DNA from: Plectrocnemia conspersa
Lineage: Eukaryota > Arthropoda > Insecta > Trichoptera > Polycentropodidae
NCBI GenBank assembly: GCA_009617715.1
Contig: VTFK01000144.1
Coordinates: forward strand, 372,001-436,000
Length of the DNA stretch: 64,000 nucleotides
Reading direction: 5' to 3'
Shown here: one piece after another, positions 11,646-26,600 of the stretch
Position numbering within the stretch: the stretch's first letter is position 1
Layout: each line of letters starts with the position of its first letter
Translations under genes and position numbers: made by a program
The notes under the pieces: generated by a model
Database searches by the model: none
Told to the model about the DNA's origin: nothing
The model's input: the letters and a program-made list of their open reading frames with translations, nothing else

Positions 11646-14600
11646 GTCGCGACACAATCCCAACACGGGATCGGACTAGGAATAAAACGAGAAGTATTCT
11701 TTTTAAATTTAGAAGACGGATATTTCGGATGCCAGGTAAACGACTCAACGGAAGTGCTTCAGCTGTACGAACTATCGAAATTATGCGATGGCATCCAAGA
11801 CTGTTACAAAGGCTCGGACGAGCTTAGAAAAGAGCTGAAGTGTACAGGTGAATATCATTATTTATTATAAGATTTAAAAAATGAAAATGAAAATCAGTCA
11901 AGTAGACAGACTTGTTCTTTTTATAAAATATTTCTATCATAGTTTTATTTCTTAAACAGGGCTTATATTTTTTTATGTGAAGTGTGAAAATGTTATCTTA
12001 ATAAACAGTATATAAATCTTGGTATATCTTGTCTATAAATCTTGATTTTTTTAGACGACTGCACCAAAGACGATGGCACTGAATGCACAAACGGCGTTTG
12101 CCTCAACGGCGTCTGTCACTGTAACGACGGATATGGTGGATGCAATTGTCAAGAGCTAGGTAATTCCAGGCTTTTTGTAACATACAATTTATAGAAATTT
12201 CCCCGCATTATCTTATCTTATCTCATCTTGATCGCAGACGTGAACGAGTGCAAGACGCGTCCTTGCGACGTTTTTGCCCACTGCACGAACACCGTCGGCA
12301 GCTTTCAGTGCACATGCTTTCCAGGATACATAGGCAACGGCTTCAGATGCGAAGGTAAGCGATAAAATTATACGCACTATAAACAGGTTGTTCGAAAATT
12401 TACCGAACCATCAAAATAATCGCTGCATCGTTAAACAGTACTGAAGAAAAATCGTAAATAAATATCTTCTAGAGAAAAGAAAACCAATGCTGGGTATCAT
12501 GATACAGCTTTTAATAACATATATAAAATGTTAAAATAGACAGATTAAATAAAAAATTACATAAGCATGCGAATTATCAAAACCATTGAAAAATAATCAA
12601 AAATAAATACAGAGAATATTTTTATATAATATATCAATACATGAAATGTATAATTTTGAATCATTATATTGTTGTTCTATAGATAATGTTACTATAATTG
12701 CATTTTTTTTAACTATTAGAAAAGAACTAGTATATTCTCTATTGAACGCATCTTAAGAAAGTCAAAGCGGAATATAATTTGATTAGCAGTTAAATTTAAA
12801 TCTACAAGTGGAAATGTATTTCAATATGAATTCACTGAAATGCCAGTGAAAATATATTTTAACTCTAAATTGGTAATAAATAAATTAAATGAAAAGGGTT
12901 TGGAAACATTTCGAACAGCCGACAAATATAACATAAATCCATTCTAATAATAAAATATGTTTAGACATCAACGAGTGCGCCGATACGTCGATCGCAACCC
13001 GATGCGTGAAAAACGCAGAGTGCTGCAATCTGCCGGCTCATTTCATATGCAAATGCAATCAAGGCTATGAAGGAGACGGCGAAGTCGAATGCAGAGGTAT
13101 GTCATATCACTATTTTGTATCATAATTTGTATCATATACGTGGAATAACATCTGCCGTCTTACATAGATATAAACGAATGCGAACATCCTGATGTGTGCG
13201 GCGAGAACGCGATATGCAACAATTATCCTGGAAATTACACGTGTACGTGCGGCGAAGGATTCAGTGGAAACCCTTACGATGCTGTAAGTGTATCATGCTC
13301 ACATCATTATGTTTAATATACAGTCTTAAACTATGTATTGATTGAATTGTAAATGCAAAATATTTGCATGATATAAGGTTATTGGTAGCTTAAATTTAAT
13401 TTATTCGACGGATCATTTATTTTTATTTTTAACACAGTGCGTAGATGTGGATGAGTGTGCGTCTGGGAAAGGATGCGGCCCAGGTGCCATTTGTACCAAC
13501 GTACTCGGAGGAAGACAGTGCGACTGCCCTGCTGGATTTGAAGGAGAGCCCTACACTACCGGATGCTCAGACACGAACGAATGCCTATCCAGAAACACTT
13601 GCGGAAGAGACGCCTTGTGCTCCAACACCCCAGGCAGCTTCAAGTGCGCCTGCCAACCCGGATTCAGAGGAGACCCAATGACTGGCTGCACAGGTACAGT
13701 TTTAACACGGTTAAAAGTATAAAGTACACGGTAAGGTATTTATGATTGAAGTGTGTGTTTTTGATTGATGGTAAACATAACCCCATTAACCGGTAATCCT
13801 AGCCCAAACACACCCAGATGATATAACATCCAAACACATTGCACCCGCTTAACATGCTTGGAATAAAACATAATGCAGTAAACATTTGTTAGATATTAAC
13901 GAATGCGACTCTCCGTCTGGGAGTCCGTGTAGTGGGGTGTCTGAATGCGTCAACACCGAAGGGAGCTACAACTGCGTCTGTCCTGATGGATATACGACAG
14001 CACCGGCTGGTGCACTGTTGGAGTGCATCGATGTCAACGAATGCGGAAGAGCGAATTCTTGCGGAGTCAATGCCAAGTGCATCAACGTGCCGGGCTCCTA
14101 CAAGTGCATATGTCCGCAGGGATTCACGGGACAAGGCCATCAATCTTGCGAAAGTGTGTCTTTTTTCTATTACTATTGTCCTAATACAGCGAGACTTGTG
14201 AAAGACGGAATATGATACAGATAACACCCCCTTAAAGTCTGTAATCTTAGATCGCTAAAGAAACTCTTGACACATATGATATTAAACATACATTAATATA
14301 GGATGGTTCAAAAGTAGCTTTATTATATAAAATATCTTATCATTAGGTAGACGAAGAACTATATTTTAAACACTCATATCTCGCAAACCTTAAATAATAT
14401 ATTTAATGAACGAATTTAAAAATTGCATATAAATCAATTTAGCAAAAAGTAGATATAAATGATACAATAGCCTGGATGAATGATCGTCTCAGGTGGCTAT
14501 AATGGACCTAAGTTAAGCTCTGAGACAGTCTGTCAATCAGAAAAAAACATTGGACTAGAGATACATACGAGTATGTATATATAAATGAAAATAAGGAGGT

Positions 14601-17600
14601 TTTTAAGTTTTAGAGCGATTTACTATTAGCTTTAATAATAACGTTTCCTGAGATAACTGCCTTTCAAGAAAATTGTTTAAGGACCTCAACGTCTATGAAG
14701 CATAGGCACGTCTCACAATTTTCTAGGTTTGGTCTTTAAAGATTTTTTATCTTGAGTAAAACAAAAAACGTAATCTTTTAAGATCAGAGTAATGAAGTGT
14801 GCTAGATTTGGGCATATTCAAATTTTTTGCAATCAAATTTTTATCGATAAAAAGTTAACTTTTATTCAAAAAACTTATCTACAAAGTGACATTTATTAAT
14901 AATTATTTTATTATAACTAGCATAAAAGACGAGTCTAGAAAAAGTTATAACCCAAAATTCACCGCCAGCAATTAATCGCTAGCAGTTTACTGCCGCGTCG
15001 ATTCTACGCATAATAATTCATAACCTACAAATGATCGCTCGCATATTTTATCGCCATGTAATACATATGTATGTATAATTTAATATATTTTTTGATCACT
15101 TTAAATTAAAAATTTATTTTTTAATGAATACAATTTTTTAAAGCTGACCTGGTAGTAAATTACGCAATATAAAATAATAGTGAATTTACCTTCACTATAA
15201 AATTGCAAAACTTCCATTTGCAGTTCAAACTTTTTTTTTTAACTTCCATTAGATATAACTCACTAATGTTTAGGTTTAAGCAGAAAATGGACGTTTCGCA
15301 ACTGTCAAATTGTAGGTCAGCATATAATTTAAACCTTTTAAAATACATATTGATTTCAAAAATTAATTGTATAGACTTGCCACACCAACCATGAATAAGC
15401 GAGTTTGCGCCTAATTAATAAGTAATACCTATAGATTAACCTTTTTTAAATACAAAATTACAAACAAATTTATATAAATTATATGTATTGCATGACAATA
15501 AAATATGCTTGCGGTTATTTGTAGGCTATAAATTGTTTATGCGATCATTTGATACGCCAATAAACTGCTAGCGATTAATTGCTGGTGGTGAAAAGCGGGC
15601 GATAAATTTTCCGGACCAAATTAAATACGCAGTTAACCAGTACTACCATGTCTGGAAGATCAGAATTAGTAATAATTTCAACGAATTATCAAAGAATAAG
15701 TTTTCCCAGATTTTCCTGATCTCACAGATAAATATCGTAATTAAAAAGTAATTTTGTAAGGTAATTGTATTTTTTTTCAATTTCTATCGTGTCAGAGATT
15801 GGATTTAGTGATTATTTTATAATTTATTTAAGCTGATCATCGCAGAATAAGTTTTCCTAGATTTTCCTAATGATATGCACAATAAATGAAATAAAATTGA
15901 GCATATGTAACGCATTTTTGTTGCAAATTAAAATCTACAATAAATTAATGAATATTTAATTTATTTTTTAAATTTAAAATAAAAATGTTTTTATATATTC
16001 GGAATTTAAACTACGTTGAGCAACGTTTCGCCAAAAATGTTTTTCAGGTGATATATTTTTTGAGCAACACATCAAACAAAATTTGCTTTTTATCTAATTC
16101 TATATAATTAGTAAATATTTTGTGGCGGCAAATTCGCCGCGTTTGATGATGTATTAACACATTTTGCATTAAATGTGCGTAATATTATTTAGGCAATATT
16201 TCATTATCTGATTTACGCGTAACTTGTGCAAGGCGATATTTCACGTATCACCAAATATTAGATGAATTTGTTAAATGTTGACTTTAACAAAATAATCAAA
16301 TATACTAAATAAAATCTTTGCCAATCGTTTTCTTTCTAAATTTGCTTCGTTGATTATTTTTTGTTTTACCATTTGTAAAACAAAAAATAAAAAAGTAAAA
16401 ATTTTCAAGCTACATTTAATTTTTGGAAGAATATATTACATAAATAATAATAAAAAGAATATCTCGTGAACTATTGATGGTACAAATAAAATAAAACTAT
16501 TTTAAGCAGATTAAAAAAAATATTTTCACTAATATACTTATTCATTTAACGCTTATTTTTTCAGTAATGTACTTTTTCTACTCTTCTGCTTCATGCTTAA
16601 TCACATCAATTAAAATGACTCGTAACGTTAATAGTTCACTAGTTATCCGAGTTTTTTATTATTTTTTGCGATATACTTTTTAAAACCCGTTTTTGTTAAT
16701 GTTACAACTAGTATTTCAAATACGTTTTCTTGTAATATTTTATTTTAATTTTTTTTAAATAGAACATTGATATAATAAGATTGAACTGCGTTATTTGGTA
16801 TTTTATATTTTTGGTATTTTAATATTTAAATATTAAATTATAATTGATTACATCTGCGCTATAATTTTATATAATACATTTTTTTAATGTGTATTAAATC
16901 AATGAAAAGTATGAGATTTTATTTAGTTAAAGTTAAAGCAATGCCATCTATTTTGCGTTAAACGATTAATAAAGGTGGGCCTTTCCAAAATTTTGTTTCT
17001 TTTAATGAACGAATTCTGCGAATTCAGTCATAGTAGACACCGCCACAAATATTTTTTGAAAGCATTTAAAAGCATTTTCTTGTTGAGAAGAATCGTCTCA
17101 TTTTCGCGAATTTTGTAGCAAAAAAAAGGCGAAAAAAGATCATGGATTTTAGAGCGGCACTAGTCACTCAGATATATTAAAAAATAAAAACTACTACCTA
17201 TGCTGCTCAAGTATGCAAATTTTATTTGAGAACGAATATTCAGTAAATTATTATAATATTTGTGTATTTGAAAATCGAGAAAAATTTGATTGAACCCTAT
17301 TATAGTTTCATTTTAAAAAAAATCACTATTAATAAAAACCGGCTCCAATCGCAAAATGGCGTCTTTTGATTTTAATTACATTACACATCATTATTAATAT
17401 AGATGTGATCGATTCCCAGACATTCCGATTTACTTATCTAGTTGGTACAAATTTATCCCGTTGTAACGCATTAGGCTAATGCCTATCAGGTTACAGGAGA
17501 AAATTTAAAAAATAAAATAAAAATTAGTCATAGACAATTTAGAAATGAGAGCTAAAAATTAGAGCGGTTATGAAATATGCCGCATTTTTTCTACACCCTT

Positions 17601-20600
17601 CAAACACTATATTATAAATTAAAATAGTAAAGCGACTAATGAACCATACTGTAGCATAAATATCTGTTTTCCGTTCTTCACAATCTCATATGAATAAACA
17701 ATATAACAACTGCCTTTCATGTCTATACAATTTCAAAGATTTAGATTACAAGTTATTGACTGAAGTTTTACATTACAGAACAGTTGTACAGTAAATGTCA
17801 AATTCTAAATCACTAATCGGTTAATAGTTTTCGTTGTATATATATATGTAGTAGATTCTGTAGCGAGCAACTCATCGATTTACATAACAAAAAGCTACAT
17901 TTAACGATTTAAAACCCCCGATAAATTATACTTTAGGACTTAAAATATGGCAGCGGTTGGTAAGTATTGTCTTGCGTGGTTTTCAGATGTTAACGAATGC
18001 GTGGACAACCCTTGCGGAGAGAACGCAATATGTAGCGATACCATCGGTAGTTTTACTTGTACATGCAAAGAAGAGTACACTGGCGATCCGTTTAGGGGTT
18101 GCGTGGACATTGACGAGTGCGTTGCCCTAGAAAGACCATGCGGCCCGCACGCAACTTGCGAGAATGCGGCCCCAGGATACAACTGCGTCTGTCCGCGAGG
18201 ATACGCCGCTAAACCTGATGCTCAAGTCGCCTGCGAACAGGTATTTACTATATAAACAATGTCAATGTTTTCTGATAGTTTTAACGAAAAAATATTCTTA
18301 GGTGGATGTCAACATATTATGCAACTCAAACTTCGACTGTACCAACAACGCGGAATGTATCGAAAATCAATGCTTCTGTAAAGACGGATTTGTGGCCAGA
18401 GGATCGGTTTGCGCCGATGTCAACGAATGTGTCGATAAACCTCAGCTATGCGGCGAATACTCTGTCTGTACCAACACACCTGGAAGTTTCAAGTGCGAAT
18501 GCTTATCCGGATATGTAGGATCTCCGCCAAGGATAGCCTGTAAAGCTCCGTGCGATGATGTCAAATGCAGCCCTCACGCGTTCTGCAAACCAGATGGACA
18601 AGAAGCTTATTGCATATGCGAAGATGGCTGGACTTTCAATCCCAGCGATATAGCAGCAGGATGCATCGATATAAACGAATGCGATAAAGTGAACGGACCA
18701 TCGGGAAGATGCGGACAAAATGCCATCTGTTCGAACTCTCCCGGAAATTTTTTATGCCAATGTCCAGCAGGATTCACAGGAGATCCGTTTAAGAACTGCG
18801 CTGATGTCAATGAATGCTTAAGATCGGACGCTTGCGGAATCGGAGCTGAATGTATCAACACGCCAGGATCTTATTCTTGTAAATGTCCTGAAGGATTTTT
18901 AGCCGATCCTGATCCTACAGTGAAGTGCGTCGGAATTGTGACGTGCAAAGAGAACCACGATTGCCCAGGAAATGCCATTTGTGACCAATACAAGAGATGC
19001 TTGTGCCCTGAACCTAACATCGGAAACGACTGCAGACGTAAGATAAATTCAATTTTTTATAATATATTTAAGTATAGAATTAGAAGCTGATTTTATCTGG
19101 ATATTACCTGATTTTTCAAAAATATTACAATTTTTTTTATATAAATGTTTTGATCAGTAGTATAATCACATATTTGCGCTGATTGCTAATTTTAATTTTT
19201 ACTGTTAATTTCCTAAATTAAACAATTCAGTCAATTAATAAAACCGTTGATTAAAAACTAATGTCAAATTTGCGCTTAATTTTACGTAATAATGAATAAA
19301 TTAGAATGCTATTAAATAAGATCAAAAATATAATTATATCTTCTTACATATAATTGTTCCAATCTGCTTCTGGACACGCTCGCCCAAATTGTTCCTTTAT
19401 GAGCGGTTTATAATAATACACGTAAAATAAAAATAAAAATTGACTATATCGATTGATTTTCGATGACCTGTGTATTGTATTCTTTTGTTTTGGATTTGAG
19501 GCTCTAGCTGTTAACCAATAAAAAATCAGCATTTAAATATATAACAAGGTTGTTGGTAGCAACGTAACAGTTAATATTTATACAAATAATTTTTCATGTG
19601 TGTTAGTTATATTTGACTGAATATAAATATTTGTATTAAAAATTAACTAAGCATATTTTAACTATTAAAATATATTATAAGCATCATGTGTGAGGATTAA
19701 AAGTATAAATTGCTTCGTATTAAAATCTTCACGTTGTAATTTCTGCCAACGGGCTCTGAGACAAAGATTTGCAATACTATCAGTGCTTCTGAAAAATAAT
19801 TAAAAACAGTAAGATATATACAATTAATAACATTACGAAATAACTAACGTCATATGTGCCAATAGTGATAAAGCATCGTAAACAAATAATATACATAAAG
19901 TTTAAAAGTCATAAGAATATAATACAAGTTATTCACTTAGTATGTTCAATACAAAACAAAATACCTGTTGATGATATGATAAATAAAGTAAAAAGTTAGT
20001 AGATATCATCTATTGGCAACAGATAAATATTTGTATTATGGCAAAAAACAAAACTTACATACTCAATTGAGAAACCTGAATTGCTATAATCAACTTTATT
20101 TTTTTATTTTATAAAATATTTTTTTTATCGTATTTACATTAAATATTTTTATGATTTTATTTAAAGTCAGTCATTTATCTTATAGAATGATCAAAATCTC
20201 AATTAGCAGTAAACTTACATATATGTTTTTTATAAAACGAAATACTTACAGGTAATATGATAAATAAAGTTATGAAAAAAATATTGCTTTTATAAATATT
20301 ACTTTTGATTTTACATGATATTCAAAAATCTGATTCGTAAAATAATATTTTTTGGAAGAAATATTTTTAATTCCGTTTTTATATCCGTTTCTGTAAAACA
20401 TTTTTTTCCACCTAAAAACTGGCTTAGGGATCTAAATAGATAAGAATCTTTTGAATGCAATTTGTTTTGAGAAAGAAGTTGATTTTTTCTATCGTCTTTT
20501 AGGATACACGAGGACGAGCGCTTTCTTGGTGTAAAATTATCCTTATTTTTTATGGTCTGAGTCGCTTTTTTAAACAAATTAGCTAAGCACACTATATGTG

Positions 20601-23600
20601 CCGCATATAATTAAATAATTAGGTAGTGTGCCCTTCAGATTTAAGATAGTGTTTCTGTTCTTGAGGTTTGGAATTGGGAGTATAATTAAAGTAAAAGATC
20701 CACTACTTATCTACAGTAAAAATTCTACTCAAAAATAAATGTTCCTGTTTTAAAATCATTAATTATTGGCATATTAAGATTCGCCTGTTCGAGGTTTTCC
20801 TCAAACAATTTATGAGATGCCCATAAACTGCAAACTAACACCTTTCTGAATTTATGTAGGCGACACGTTGAGCTTTTGTGCTTTGATGGCAGCCCTAATA
20901 TCCTCACTAACAACCCTTAAAGAGATATTCAATATCAAAATTTCCAAAACTAAATTTTTAGCACCACATTTGCCATTTTCTAAATTTTATTGTATAATAC
21001 AACATAATATAGCTTAACTGAGATTATTGTATCTCCACTGCTATTGTTGATTTAAGAATAAAAATATCGAAAAAAAATATTAAATAATTTAAAAGGAAAG
21101 TTGAGCTGTAATTTAAAAAATCTGTTATTGCAAAAATATAGTTAAGGAGAAGGCGTATAACTCGTATGATTATACTATAATTATATAATAAAAAGTGTTT
21201 TGCAACAGATTTAAAAAAATAAATTTGCTGATATCTGAAATCAGTGGTAGTTTACATACTTTTCTATATATGAGAAAAAATTATATATGGTTATTATTAT
21301 GGCACACTGTATATAAATACTATATTTCTGTTACAGATCCTTGCGAAAGCATTCACTGTGGACCAAATTCCCATTGTATGCTAATCAACAACGAGGCAAA
21401 GTGCTTATGCAGCAACGGATACACCGGCACACCGGGAATCACCGGTGGATGCACTGATTTGGACGAGTGTGCGGCGAACCCTTGTCCACCCGGTGCCATC
21501 TGCAACAATCTGCCTGGGAGCTATTCTTGCGAATGTGCAAGCGGCGCAAAGGGCGATCCTTACAGAGAAGGCTGCGCGAAATCAGAAAAGATATCTCGCT
21601 GCGACACGGACTCTCCGTGTCCGTTTGGAGAGCAGTGCGTAAACGACGACGGCCTGAGTGTCTGCATATGCTTGCAGGGCTACATAAGAAACCAAGAATC
21701 CGGAAAGTGTAGAGATGTCAACGAGTGCACAGAACATAGGGACAAGATGGTATGCGGAATAAACGCAGCTTGCAAAAACCTTCCGGGAAGCTACGAATGC
21801 AAATGCCCTCCAGGTTTCAGCGGTAATCCATACTCCGTTTGCGAGGAATGCAACAACACCGAATGCCACTGTCAATCGCCTTATAAAATGGTTAGCGGTA
21901 ACTGCATTTTATCGGGATGCTCGAATGGCGAAAAGTGTCCGATGGGAGCAGAATGCATACAAATTTCTGGGGGCGTGAATTACTGCGCTTGTCCTAAAGG
22001 CTTTCACACCCTTGATGATGGTTCTTGCGACGAAATAAACGAATGCGCGCTCGGTCAACAGATTTGCGGATACGGAGCAGAGTGCGTCAATAAACCAGGA
22101 TCTTACGAGTGTCGCTGTCCATCTGGATACAGCGGCGATCCCCACAATGGATTATGCGCTCCAGCTCAAAAGAAATGCGTCCACGATGGTGATTGTACAG
22201 CGAATGAAAAATGCGTTCAACCCGGTGAATGTGTGTGCCCTCCGCCTTTCTTCTTAGACGTGTCAGACGGCCAAAGATGCAAGAGCCCATGTGAAAGATT
22301 CCCATGTGGCATTAATGCTAAATGTATTCCAAGCGATCCACCAAAATGTTTGTGCGCTTCTGGCTATGAAGGCGATCCTCTATTAGGATGTGTCGATAAA
22401 GATGAATGTGCTGATGCTCCGTGTGCCTATGGTGCTCACTGCATAAACACCAAGGGTGGATATCAATGCGTCTGTCCGAAAGGAATGATGGGAGATCCTT
22501 ACAAAACCGAATGTAAGTATTTTATAGTTTATAATATTAACAAGATTATAAATAAAAACATATTTTTATAGGTGTTCTATTGAGCGGCTCACCGAAAGCA
22601 GAGTGCCTATCGAACAATGACTGCGCTCCAACTCTAGCATGCGTTGATGGAGCTTGCATAAGTCCTTGTGGAAGCTTGTCATGCGGACCTAATGCTTACT
22701 GTGAACCAGATGAACATGCTGCGTGGTGTAGATGCACTGTAGGTTTCACAGAATCTCCAAGCGGTGAATGCTTATCATGTAAGTATTACAAAAACATTTT
22801 CAAATATAGCTCTTTTGAGTTTTGTGATCACGTCGGGTGACCATCAATGTGTCTCTCTAAGACACGAGTTATCAATATATAAACGCGATGTATAAATGTT
22901 ACAGTGAACGTGTATTTTTTAGTAAAGTTATGTTTGCACTAGTGAAATTTCACCAAATACATTTTCCTCAATCGATATACATACATATATTTCTACTAGC
23001 GAAAATATAATTTAATTGATAGGCACTAGTGAAATTATATGCAACGATTATTTGTTTTAGTGTGTGACGAACGCATATGCGCAGAAGATGCAACATGTAT
23101 AGTGACCAACGAAGGACCAACCTGCAAATGCCTCAACGGATTCTCAGGAAACCCATTCCCTGGAGGATCTTGCGAACCAGACGTATGCTCAGCTGTAACT
23201 CTTTGCAAATCACCTAAAGTGTGCATAGGCGGCAGATGTAAAGAACGATGCGAAGGCGTGATTTGCGGCATCGGAGCCGTGTGCGACATCAATAGCAATA
23301 AATGCGTGTGCAACCCATTCTTTGAAGGAAACCCTGATCTACTTTGCATGCCCAGTAAGTGTTGAATACTAAAATAAATGTGAATTGCTATCACAGCTAC
23401 TTATTCCTTATTTATTTTACAGCTACACAATATCCAGAATGTTTTCCAACCTGTGGTAAAAACGCACATTGCGAATATGGCAATGTCAATCAATGCGTTT
23501 GTAATTCTGGCACTAGAGGAAATCCTTATGAAGGATGCGTCAGCACGGCGATCATCAAATGCTCTCCAACTTCTTGCGGACAGGGCGCACTATGCCAAAA

Positions 23601-26600
23601 TGGACCGAAGAGCATCGAATGCGCTTGTCCTCCTGGCTATCACGGAAATCCTTACGTACAGTGCCAAGACATCAACGAATGTAATGGAAATGCTTGCGGG
23701 CAAAATGCTGTCTGCATCAACACCTTAGGAGGATATGACTGTAGATGTAAACGCGGACATGCTGGAAATCCATTTGCCATCTGCATGCCAATACCAAAAC
23801 CTCAGTGCGACGATCCGACAACTTGCAAGTGTAGTAAAGACGTTCTGTGTCCCAATGGACTATCTTGTGATGGTGGAAAGTGTAAAAATGTCTGTGAAAA
23901 TGTATCATGTGGTCCAAGAGCAATGTGCGATTCAGGAAAATGCGTTTGCCCTCCTGGATACGTAGGAAATCCTAGTGACTTGATAAACGGATGTTCAATC
24001 AAAGAACAATGCTATTACGACGGCGATTGTAATGATAATGAAATATGCTTCCAAATAACGAAAAACTTCAGGAAGTGCGTCGATGCTTGTAGTAAAATAC
24101 AATGTGGACCAAATGCACTTTGCGTGGGACATAACCACAGGTCCGTGTGCATCTGTACTAACGATTTCAAAGGTAATCCATTCGACTTGAGCGTTGGTTG
24201 TCAACCGGAACAAAAGCTTATACCATTAGAAGGATCATGTACCAAAAATAGCGATTGCAATAAAGAATATTCGTGTGTGATTCTCGAAGACGGATCAAGA
24301 ACGTGCGCAAACTTGTGCGCAAACGTAGTCTGTAGTCAGAACGAAGCTTGCAGAGTAGAAAACGAACGAGCTGTTTGCAGCTGCCAAGATGGTTACATCT
24401 GGAACCCCATCGCCTCAATCTGTGATAAGCCATCTACTCCCGACTGTAAAACTGATAACGACTGTTCTCAATCTGCACAATGCAGAGCCGATCCTCTGGG
24501 AGTGCTGAAATGTTTCTACATTTGCTCAGATTTCACTTGTCCAGAAAATTCAGAATGCGTCACAAATAACCATGCAGGAAAATGTCAATGCTTGTCTGGA
24601 TATACAGGAAATCCTGAAGATAGAAACGGTTGTAGTCAAATTCAAAAGAACCAATGCTCTACTGATGCGCAGTGTCCCGAATCGGAAATATGTAGAAACA
24701 ACAATAATATATTCAAATGTCAGCCTGCTTGTAATTTTGTAACTTGCGGTCCGCAAGCTATTTGTGTTACCAATAATCATGTGGCAAGATGTCAGTGCCC
24801 ACCGGGATCATACGCTGGAGATCCTAATGATATGACCGATGGATGTAAATTAGTACCTTGCGTATACAATATAGATTGTCCACCTAATCAACTCTGCAAT
24901 AGATTATCCCACACTTGCTATGACGTTTGCGATGAAGACTCATGCGGAGATAATGCCGTATGCATTGCAGAGAATCACAGAGCAGTGTGTCAGTGTCCTC
25001 CCGGATTCAAAGCTAATCCAATACCTGATGTAGAATGTGTAGCTACAGAATTATGCAATCCAAATCCTTGTCATCCGTCAGCTGTGTGCGAAGCTCTATC
25101 TACTGGATACACTTGCAAATGTCCCCAAGGGCAACTTGGAGATCCAGTGACTGAGGGATGTAGACCAGAAGGAAACTGTCCGAACGGCGATAAAGACTGT
25201 CCATCTCAATCTATCTGTGAAAATAACAAATGCGTCAATCCGTGCATAGGTGCATGCAATGGAAATTCCATATGCACTGTGCAGAATAGACGACCTTTGT
25301 GCAGCTGTCCGGCAAAATTCAGATTGAACCAAGATAGTCAAGGTTGCGTCAGAATCATTCAAGGGTGTAAATCCGATGTAGATTGCTCGTCTGATATCTG
25401 CGTTAATGGACAATGTCAACCAGTTTGCAGAAGCAATAGCGATTGTTCTAATGGAGAGAAGTGTAGTCAGAATGTATGCATAACGTCTTGTGTGAGCAAT
25501 TCTCAATGCATGGAAGAGCAAGCTTGTATCAACGGAGTCTGCTTGATAGGCTGCAGAAACAATAAAAACTGTCAATCGAACGAAGCTTGCATCAACAATA
25601 GATGTATGAATCCTTGCGAAAATGAAGCCGTGTGCGGCCCCAACGCTATTTGTAAATGCCAGAATCATGCCACTCTCTGCGAATGCCCAGAAGGCTTTGA
25701 AGGCAATCCTTCTCCCGAACAAGGCTGTATCAGAATGCCACACGGATGCAAAACTACCAATCAATGTCCAAATGGACACATGTGCATCGCCAATAAGTGC
25801 AATTTACCATGCTCGGAAAACGGCGCGTGCGCCATCGGCGAAAGATGCTACAACAACATGTGCTCGAAGGTTTGCTACGGAAATAGCAACTGTCTGCCTG
25901 GAGAGATATGCAACGATGGAATCTGTGCATCCGGATGCAATGCTGATGTAGATTGTCAACCAAATCAAGTGTGCCTCAACTCGCAATGTAAATGCGCCAG
26001 TGGATTCATTGAAGTGCTGAATTCGTGTCAAGATCATAACGAATGTTTGGACAATCCATGCCATAAGAGCGCTATATGCTTAAATACACCCGGTTCTTAT
26101 CAATGCGTATGTCCTGAAGGAACAGTTGGAGAACCGTTTGTCAAAGGATGCTTATCACCCGGACAGTGCAAGAATAATCAAGACTGCGCTGAAAATCTAT
26201 CGTGCGTCAAAGGAAAGTGCACAGACCCTTGCGGAGTGTTGCAGTGCGGTAAAAATGCTATATGTAGTATAGAACGACACGCAGCTTCGTGTGCTTGTAT
26301 TCCTGGACATTTGGGAGATGCGTTTGATCCGAGTATTGGATGCTTTAAAGTAGAATGCCTGAGAGACGATGACTGTCCTGCTACAAAGTACTGCAATACA
26401 CACTCAAATAAATGCACAGGTAATTTAATTTTTTTTTTAAATATTATTAATCTGGTCTGAGTATTTTTGCCTAAACCTGGACCCAAAAACCCTAGTAGTT
26501 ATTGATAATGCATGATATATTAATTAATGCTTATTTTTTACAGAACCATGCGAACGAATGTCTTGTGGGAAAGGCACATGTCAAGTGGTGAATCACAGAG

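Noticed and set aside
13563..13745. Alternative frames over exon 6
   Set aside because: The cbEGF frame is intact and conserved. The other frames lack any domain pattern.
25096..25779. 227-codon minus-strand frame inside exon 13
   Set aside because: Shadow of a well-supported conserved dumpy exon on the plus strand.
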